From NCBI GenBank assembly GCA_020086605.1, contig JACBWW010000096.1:962420-1026419 (forward strand): DNA of 64,000 bases, read 5' to 3'. The translations under genes were made by a program, and so were the position numbers. Positions 61,473 through 64,000 of the stretch are shown here, in pieces (position 1 is the first letter of the stretch; each line of letters starts with the position of its first letter). The notes beneath the pieces are model-generated. The model was not told the origin of the DNA and did no database searches. It saw nothing but the letters and a program-made list of their open reading frames with translations. Origin of the DNA: Lanius collurio (taxonomy: Eukaryota; Chordata; Aves; Passeriformes; Laniidae).

Positions 61473-61608
61473 TCACAGAATTGTCTGAGCTAGAAAGGAC
61501 CCAGAAGGATCATCAAGTCCAACTCTTAAGTGAATTGTCCATGCAAGGATCAAACCCACAACCCTGGCATTATTAGCACCATGTTGTAACCAACCAGGCT
61601 CATCTCAG
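61473..61608 (-). mobile_element. tRNA-Ile-derived SINE with CR1-like tail (TguSINE1-like)
   Basis: Read on the minus strand, the 5' part is a decayed tRNA-Ile. It has an A-box-like TGAGCCTGGTTGG (61602-61590), then GGTTACAACATGGTGCTAAT with the anticodon loop CTAATAA (anticodon AAT, 61574-61572), then AATGCCAGGGTTGTGGG, and a B-box GGTTTGATCCT (61556-61546). The 3' part, GTTGGACTTGATGATCCTTC followed by TGGGTCCTTTCTAGCTCAGA and ATTCTGTGA, is CR1-like. The tRNA head plus LINE tail is the structure of TguSINE1, known in zebra finch. Such SINEs are transcribed by RNA polymerase III and mobilised by CR1 proteins. Box mutations make this copy old. No clear target-site duplication was found. Confidence 0.87.
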
Positions 61609-61763
61609 GGTAATGTTATAAGAATATGGAGAGAAAATAGATTATTACAAATACCTAGTGTTTCTATGTGAAAATAGTGTTTCCCTTTAAAGGAGCTATC
61701 TAGGTTATGTCTTTCATTTCAAGGTGTGTGAAAATTTGCTTGATAGGCCTGTTCATTCACAAA

Positions 61764-61813
61764 GTAAAAATAAAAATAAAATAAAATAAAATAAAAAAAA
61801 AAAAATTAAAAAA
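61764..61813. repeat. (TAAAA)n / A-rich repeat
   Basis: About six TAAAA-type units are followed by 13 A and a TTAAAAAAT end. Pentanucleotide microsatellite. Confidence 0.95.
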
Positions 61814-62841
61814 TACTGAATCTTTCAAAAGCAAAATCTCTTCTTTGTGTGAAATGGCACTCAAAGGCAGAGGTCTGAAGTCTCTCAGTGTGGTGGTGTG
61901 GCAGAGCTCCTTAGCAGTGTCTCATGCAGCTGGGAGCTTGTTTCCTCAGCTGTCAGTCACTGCCCAAGCTGCAGTGTGTTATTACTTGATCACTGGGGTA
62001 ACAAGTTGGAAAATGCTGCCTTTGCTGCTACACAGGCCTGGCTGGTGTCTTTGCACTGTCAGACTGCCACAGTCACTGCATCTGTTTGCTTTACCTCTCT
62101 GTTTACCTTCTTCCCTGCAGGACCTGTAAATTTGATATGAAAATAGGAAGAAACAGAGCCCAAACTCTGCTGGAGAGAAATCCTGTTGAGTTGCTTTATT
62201 TTAACTTAAATCTTTGTGGGGGTGGGAGGAGAAGGAAGAAGTTGCTGAAACAGTTTGTGCTGTTTCATGTTCACATAGATTCCTGGCAGCCTGTTCTGCA
62301 GGCCTGGAGGTTCAAAGGGGTAATAGGAAACTCTGGAGAAATGTCAAGAAGACAGAGCAAGGGAGATTCTCACCACAGTGTATCAATGAAAATAAGAATG
62401 TTTCTATAATTTCCATATAGAATAGTTTCTATACAGTTCTGAGAGGCTACTTACCTGATCAGGATAGAGAAAAAATCCTTTTCTATTGACAAAGATGTGA
62501 CAGTATAGATAAGCTCTATTCTTTAATTTAAATAAAATATATTTGGAAGTAATATAGTAGTTTTACAATAATAAATATTCAGATATCTATTCAGAATAGA
62601 TAATTTTAATTTTAATTAGTATATCTCTTGAGGTCTGGGAGCAACAGTGAAAAGGATGTAAACTTCAGGTTACTGAGAATCCAAAGGCTCAGCAAAACAC
62701 TGCTATTTATTTCTCATGAAATGTGCAGTGTATTTAAGGAAAGATAATTGCTTTCACCCAATCCTGTCCATCCTAAAACTTGAGAAATATTAATTTAAGG
62801 CATGCACTGTTGTTTTTTCTTTTGTTTTGCTTTTATTTTAG

Positions 62842-63125
62842 GAGCACCATACTGTGGGAGCCCAGACATCACAGGAGGAGGACTTAGTATTGCAACTAAA
62901 CTTTATGTTTTAGTATCTAGGAGTTAGGTTTAGACTGATTCCCTGTATGATCTTCCATCTCTCTGTTGTGCTGTAAAGCTTCTATATTTGTCAAAATGTG
63001 GCTACATGGGCAGCAAAAATGAGATGTTTAAGTAACCTTCATCCCCTACATCATGGATATAGGTCTCTGAAATGTTTTACTACATATTTAATGTTATTTC
63101 TAATAAACAGGAACAAAAGTCCCAA
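62842..63125 (+). other. Candidate terminal exon with polyadenylation signal
   Basis: A pyrimidine run of roughly 30 bases (TGTTTTTTCTTTTGTTTTGC, then TTTTATTTTAG) ends at 62841 and forms a very strong acceptor. From 62842 one frame stays open for 23 codons, reading EHHTVGAQTSQEEDLVLQ and a few more residues to TAG. An AATAAA follows at 63102-63107, giving a plausible 3' end near 63125. I do not recognise the peptide. The exon of the partner transcript is not identified; the segment at 20152-20310 on the same strand is one possibility but over 42 kb away. It may equally be a non-coding RNA exon or chance. Confidence 0.2.
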
Positions 63126-64000
63126 TTTTAATAGTGTTTGCATATTCAGCGAGAGTCTCTACATAATGAAGCCAAAGCGTGGATCTCCATGGATTTGATG
63201 TGCTTTAATTAGGCATTTCCTGAGCATCTCATAATATTTCAGTACTGCAAACCCAAGGAAGTTAGAGTGTGAAAAGAGCCAACAAACTTGACAACGATTT
63301 TACTGAGGGGATACCCTTGTAGAAATTAGACCATCTGAATGTTCTGAAGGAACTTGAAAATTAAGCCTTTGTTTTAAAAGGATAATTTTGTTTTGCACAG
63401 GTGCATGGTACAGTGCTGAATGAGAAACAAAGGTGTTCTTTGTATACTTTTTAGACATTTTGACCTGTTACCATCAGCTCTGGCTGTCTGTCTTGAGAAA
63501 AAGCACACACTCAACTCAGAGATCAGAGGTTATCCAATGATCTTCAAGTACTGATACACTGGCTAACATTTTGCTTCCTGATCACATCTTGTACATTAAA
63601 TAATAATTTGGGGTGGAGTCTTTTGTTGGTCTTTTTGTTTGTTTGTTGGTTTTCCTTATTGCATCTCTTTAAATACAACAAATCTTAATGTACAGGCAGT
63701 AACCAGGAGATTACTGCATCCTCTATAGTACCACTCGAAATTAATTGGACCTCAACTTTCAATTAACTGTGCTTAAACTGGCCAATTCATGTTCTCTGTA
63801 AATGAAGCAAAACGTTTTATGTTTGTTTCATGTAGGTCATTGTTTTCCTCTGCTTTGGCTGAAGAATCAGCTAATGCAGACTGTCTCTGATCTCAAACTT
63901 CATTCAGTCTTAGCATAATGCAGCAATTTGTTTTCTAAGAGACTGTAACTAGAATATTCCTCTTCCTACAAAGAGTTTTGAAGTACTTCCATGATCATTT

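Larger units (their letters stand above)
61609..64000. other. Non-coding stretch with a candidate terminal exon
   Basis: It contains a TAAAA repeat, a strong acceptor-like site ending at 62120 and another at 62841. Short overlapping frames across 61845-62420 show no recognisable family. The GT-rich stretch near 63.6 kb is low complexity. Confidence 0.5.

Noticed and set aside
61473..61608. Functional tRNA-Ile gene on the minus strand
   Set aside because: Acceptor stem not intact, A- and B-boxes mutated, and the tRNA part is fused to a CR1-like tail, so it is a SINE.
1..64000. CRISPR arrays, operons, phage or plasmid modules
   Set aside because: No regularly spaced direct repeats, no dense coding and no ribosome-binding-site pattern; the repeats present are vertebrate (avian) retroelements.
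1..64000. Interstitial telomeric or satellite arrays
   Set aside because: No TTAGGG runs and no long tandem arrays beyond short microsatellites were seen.

Overview
The window looks like nuclear DNA of a bird, most likely a passerine (songbird). The main evidence is the repeats. There are seven CR1 LINE fragments, the dominant avian retroposon. There is one tRNA-Ile-derived SINE with a CR1-like 3' tail, as in the zebra finch element TguSINE1. There are two solo LTRs of endogenous retroviruses, each with an intact 5-bp target-site duplication. I recognise the bird assignment from the CR1 consensus. Narrowing it to a songbird rests on recalled resemblance of the SINE and LTRs to passerine families and was not searched.

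The sequence is AT-rich and full of short A/T tracts. It carries no long open reading frame with a recognisable protein domain, no rRNA or functional tRNA gene, and no CRISPR or operon structure. It reads as intergenic or deep intronic DNA. The longest ATG-to-stop frame (156 codons, 20953-21423) has no recognisable protein and is taken as chance. The only frames matching a known protein family are decayed CR1 reverse-transcriptase C-termini.

Layout: 1-7851 is non-coding with small simple repeats. 7852-8103 is a plus-strand CR1 3' end. 8104-15580 is non-coding with a tight inverted-repeat pair near 14.4 kb. 15581-16004 is a minus-strand CR1. 16005-19407 is non-coding with one G-quadruplex-type motif. 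19408-19802 is an assembly gap of 395 N. At 20152-20310 lies the best exon candidate: 159 bp, open, with consensus splice sites on both sides and no recognised family. 20311-26106 is non-coding. 26107-27206 holds two CR1 copies head-to-tail, the first with a large internal deletion. 27207-34531 is non-coding. 34537-35178 is a plus-strand solo LTR. 35184-44572 is non-coding with a 17-bp-arm hairpin and a small CpG-rich patch. 44573-47005 is a retroelement cluster of three CR1 pieces and a minus-strand solo LTR. 47011-61472 is non-coding with simple repeats. 61473-61608 is the SINE. 61609-64000 is non-coding with a possible terminal exon at 62842-63125.

No genes work together here in any way I can support, and I see no undescribed multi-gene system. 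The most informative items are the SINE, the two LTRs with target-site duplications, the deleted and tandem CR1 pair, the two exon candidates and several hairpin or G-quadruplex motifs.
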